64,000 bases of DNA, taken from positions 1 to 64,000 of the forward strand of contig JAHFWL010001258.1 in assembly GCA_021292165.1 (NCBI GenBank), in the 5' to 3' direction. The notes below the pieces were generated by a model. The model made no database searches and was not told where the DNA came from. It was given only the letters and a program-made list of their open reading frames with translations. Position numbers and translations under genes: made by a program. Source of the DNA: Shinisaurus crocodilurus. Lineage: Eukaryota > Chordata > Lepidosauria > Squamata > Shinisauridae. Positions 61,859 through 64,000 of the stretch are shown piece after piece (within the stretch, counting starts at the first letter, position 1; each line of letters begins with the position of its first letter).

Positions 61859-63125
61859 CCAGAGTGCAGAACCTCTTCGAGCCCGAGGGCCACATTCCAT
61901 TTCAGAGAAGCTCTCGGGGGCCTCATTCCAGAGGCGGGCAGAGCCAAAGGCAAAAGACCAAACAAAACCCAAAAATCCCACCACCACCAAAGTAAAAAAA
62001 ACAACAATGGTCCGTCCGTGTGACTCGGAAAAAAGCTACTCCGCTGCGGAATCTGCAAGTCGCATTCATGAATATCCGAACTCATTTGAATCAGTTGCGG
62101 ATTTCTCCGACACCCCTACCTACAAGGTAACCATCCAACTCTACGATCCTACAAAAACCCGCATAACTCGGAATTCTGGTATCTCTGGAGACGTTTGGAT
62201 GAGGACACTTTCAGAAGCGTTCCCAAGTCACCAAAGGGAATAAATAAAATGGAATCGCAGGAATAGAGATCTTCCACCACTTTGTATCCCCACCCCACCC
62301 TGGCCTTGTTTACACTCAACAGCGGCTGGCTGAGCCATTGAGGAGGAAAATTCCACTTGCGCCGAAAAGCAAACAATGCGCAGTGCGCCACCTGATCGCC
62401 CCTCTGCAGGGCTGACTGCAGCAAAGCCCGCCCGATTTGTTATTAACCTGCAAAATACTCTTGAATGCCCAACTTAGCCATATATATACAGCCTCAATGG
62501 GCACTCTGAAACCACTGAGAGGAAATAACTGCTGCCATCTCCCAGGTGAGGCACGGCCTAGGTAGGGAGAAATTAATCTCTGGAACGCATCTTGCGCTCT
62601 AGGCATTGGAGGGGCTGCTTTTTTTGAGTTACCCAGGGCCACATGGAAGGTTGCGTTATTGCCCGATCGATTCATTCCAGAGGGGTTGTCCATGGAGCAA
62701 AAGCTGCAAAAAAACAGAGCCGATTTAATAATAACTTAATGAAGCACTTTAAGCCTCCGTCGGCGTCGATGCTCTTAAATCAATTTAAGAGTAATTGAAA
62801 GAAGAAAAGGAAAACACAGCAACGGCGTTGATGAAGTCCTTAATCACAGCAGAACTGCGTCCACCTCCGGGGACTGAGTGTTGGAGAAGGGTGTGTGTGT
62901 GTGTGTAAAGGCTGGAAAAGCTCCCAGTTCTCTGACACTGGGCAGTTCTGGAGAGAGGGTCCCTGGGCAGCGCTACAAATTCCAAAAACATAGTGAACCT
63001 ATTCTGTCTTTTCCTCCTTAATGGATTTTTTTAAAAAAAAATTATTTTTTTACAGAGTCATGGGGAAACAAAAGAGGGTCCCAAGCGGAAGAATTTAGTA
63101 CCTCCTTTCAAATTGTTACAATCTA
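61859..63125. other. Unassigned, possible conserved block
   Basis: No exon recognised. 62560-62800 ('gaaattaatctctggaacgc', 'cttaatgaagcactttaagc', 'tcttaaatcaatttaagagt') has the low-repeat, ATTA-rich look of conserved noncoding DNA, which is a guess. (GT)n at 62889-62907. Confidence 0.35.
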
Positions 63126-63690
63126 GGGCTTCTCTGCACGAGGCATTTATTGTTGTGCGTCCGTGATTTTTCACTCACGGTAGTTTGCGGGTGCTTTACA
63201 CGTCGAGGATGAGGCCCGTCATCTTCCAGGGCCTCTCCGGTGTTTTCCAAACATGTTCCAAACATTTTTTTTTTTAAGAGCAAAGAAAGTGAGCTATTAC
63301 CTGGCCAGGATGCTAAATTGCACTAAAACAAACGTCTGTTTCCGCAGTCGAGCTATGCCACAGCGCCAACGTGTGGCCGTGCAATGGAACATATAGGAAG
63401 GCAGGGGAAGAAAAAGCCAGTGGAGATTGATGGCTCCAGTGTCGGTGGGGAGTATCCGCTCCAGGTTTTAGTCTGAGCTTTGAGGATGCTATCCGTGGTG
63501 CTGAACTTTAAAAGCCCCCCCCTCCCCCGAACCCCAGGTTCAGCACTATGGGTAGCTCCTTTAATGTTCAGACTAAAATCTAGAGTGGATATATAGCCCT
63601 GCTGTCCAGCCTCCACTGGAGGGGGGAAAAAAACCCCGGGGGGAGTGGAAAGCACATGTAAAGGAGCTGATCTGAATCCCGCAAAGAATC
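63126..63690 (+). repeat. Unclassified repeat, filled-site copy
   Basis: Same repeat as 29066-29375, from AGGGCTTCTCTGCACGAGGC to 'agcacatgtaaaggagctga', interrupted at about 63418 by a foldback MITE. Confidence 0.8.
63418..63625. mobile_element. Foldback MITE, copy 5, with known empty site
   Basis: 'gccagtggagattgatggct' and 'ccgctccaggttttagtctg' mirrored by 'cagactaaaatctagagtgg' and 'cagcctccactgg'. Compared with 29320-29345, GAAAAA occurs once in the empty site and on both sides here, in agreement with the 6-bp duplications at copies 2 and 3. Confidence 0.82.
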
Positions 63691-63773
63691 CAGAAGCAGA
63701 AGCCTGGGTAAAGTGGCAGGTTAAAAGCCTCATGTAGGGAAGCCCCTGTTCTTCCAATATGTGTGGCATGCAA

Positions 63774-63930
63774 CAGGCCTGTGGATCACGCTGGCTCAGC
63801 TTGTCTGAGCGTGGAAAGCTAAGCAGGGTCAGGCCTGGTTATTACTTGGATGGGAGACCCCCCTCCTCTAGTTTCCTGCACTGAGCAGGGGATTGGACTC
63901 GATGGCCTTGTAGGCTCCTTCTAGTTCTAG
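63774..63930 (+). mobile_element. 5S-rRNA-derived SINE
   Basis: Forward copy, head 'caggcctgtggatcacgctg'; the tail is shortened and passes at about 63930 into a short L2-type tail ('ggcagtatagaaatgttt'). Confidence 0.85.
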
Positions 63931-64000
63931 GCAGTATAGAAATGTTTAAAAAAAATAATAAAATTTCAGCATCTGGAATTTTGTCCACTTGCTCTGGGTA

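Overview
The window looks like intergenic or intronic DNA from a squamate reptile, most likely a lizard. The evidence is the repeat mix. There are many copies of a 5S-rRNA-derived SINE with a CR1-like tail and of a tRNA-derived SINE with an L2/MIR-like tail. CR1 and L2 LINEs are 5'-truncated, solo LTRs are present, and there are many short hAT-like, mariner-like and foldback MITEs. (CA)n, (AAT)n and (GAT)n arrays are frequent. I see no bacterial, plasmid or phage architecture, no operons and no CRISPR array. The species assignment is inference.

Host coding content is very small. The one convincing exon is the terminal exon of a TMEM88-family gene on the minus strand (42724-42993). It has a splice acceptor, one membrane segment and a Trp-Val C-terminus. 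Its first exon was not found. A decayed, intronless galectin copy (about 46923-47356, minus) lies inside an L2 LINE. Long ORFs elsewhere are LINE reverse transcriptase remains or chance reading frames through repeats.

Layout: 1-5 kb has short repeats, a ~23-bp tandem array, a CR1 end, the first 5S SINE and a perfect-TSD palindromic MITE. 5.4-7.8 kb has one ATT array split by a hAT-like MITE and a solo LTR, then a second solo LTR. 7.8-11.5 kb has an L2 end, a foldback MITE, a CpG island and a MITE whose loop carries a 64-bp local duplication. 12-20 kb has an L2 end, a mariner MITE, a GC-rich hairpin, an 80-bp x4 minisatellite, a CR1 and a third solo LTR. 20-30 kb has CR1, L2, a zinc-finger LINE end, tandem 5S SINEs and a CGAGTC-rich hAT-like element with an exact 8-bp TSD. 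30-36 kb has an L2 split by a hAT-like element, the longest LINE ORF, and a CR1 inserted in an L2. 39-43.7 kb is dominated by palindromic MITEs and the TMEM88 exon. 45-54 kb has MITEs, the galectin/L2 nest, L2 ends and a CR1. 54-64 kb has SINEs, more hAT-like copies, a large hairpin with a hammerhead-ribozyme-like core (60212-60254), and a repeat with and without a foldback MITE that reveals the insertion site.

Functionally the only apparent host product is TMEM88-like. The rest is a layered record of insertions, and many target-site duplications and nestings can be read directly. Coordinates of repeat ends without a stated TSD are accurate to about 10-20 bases.
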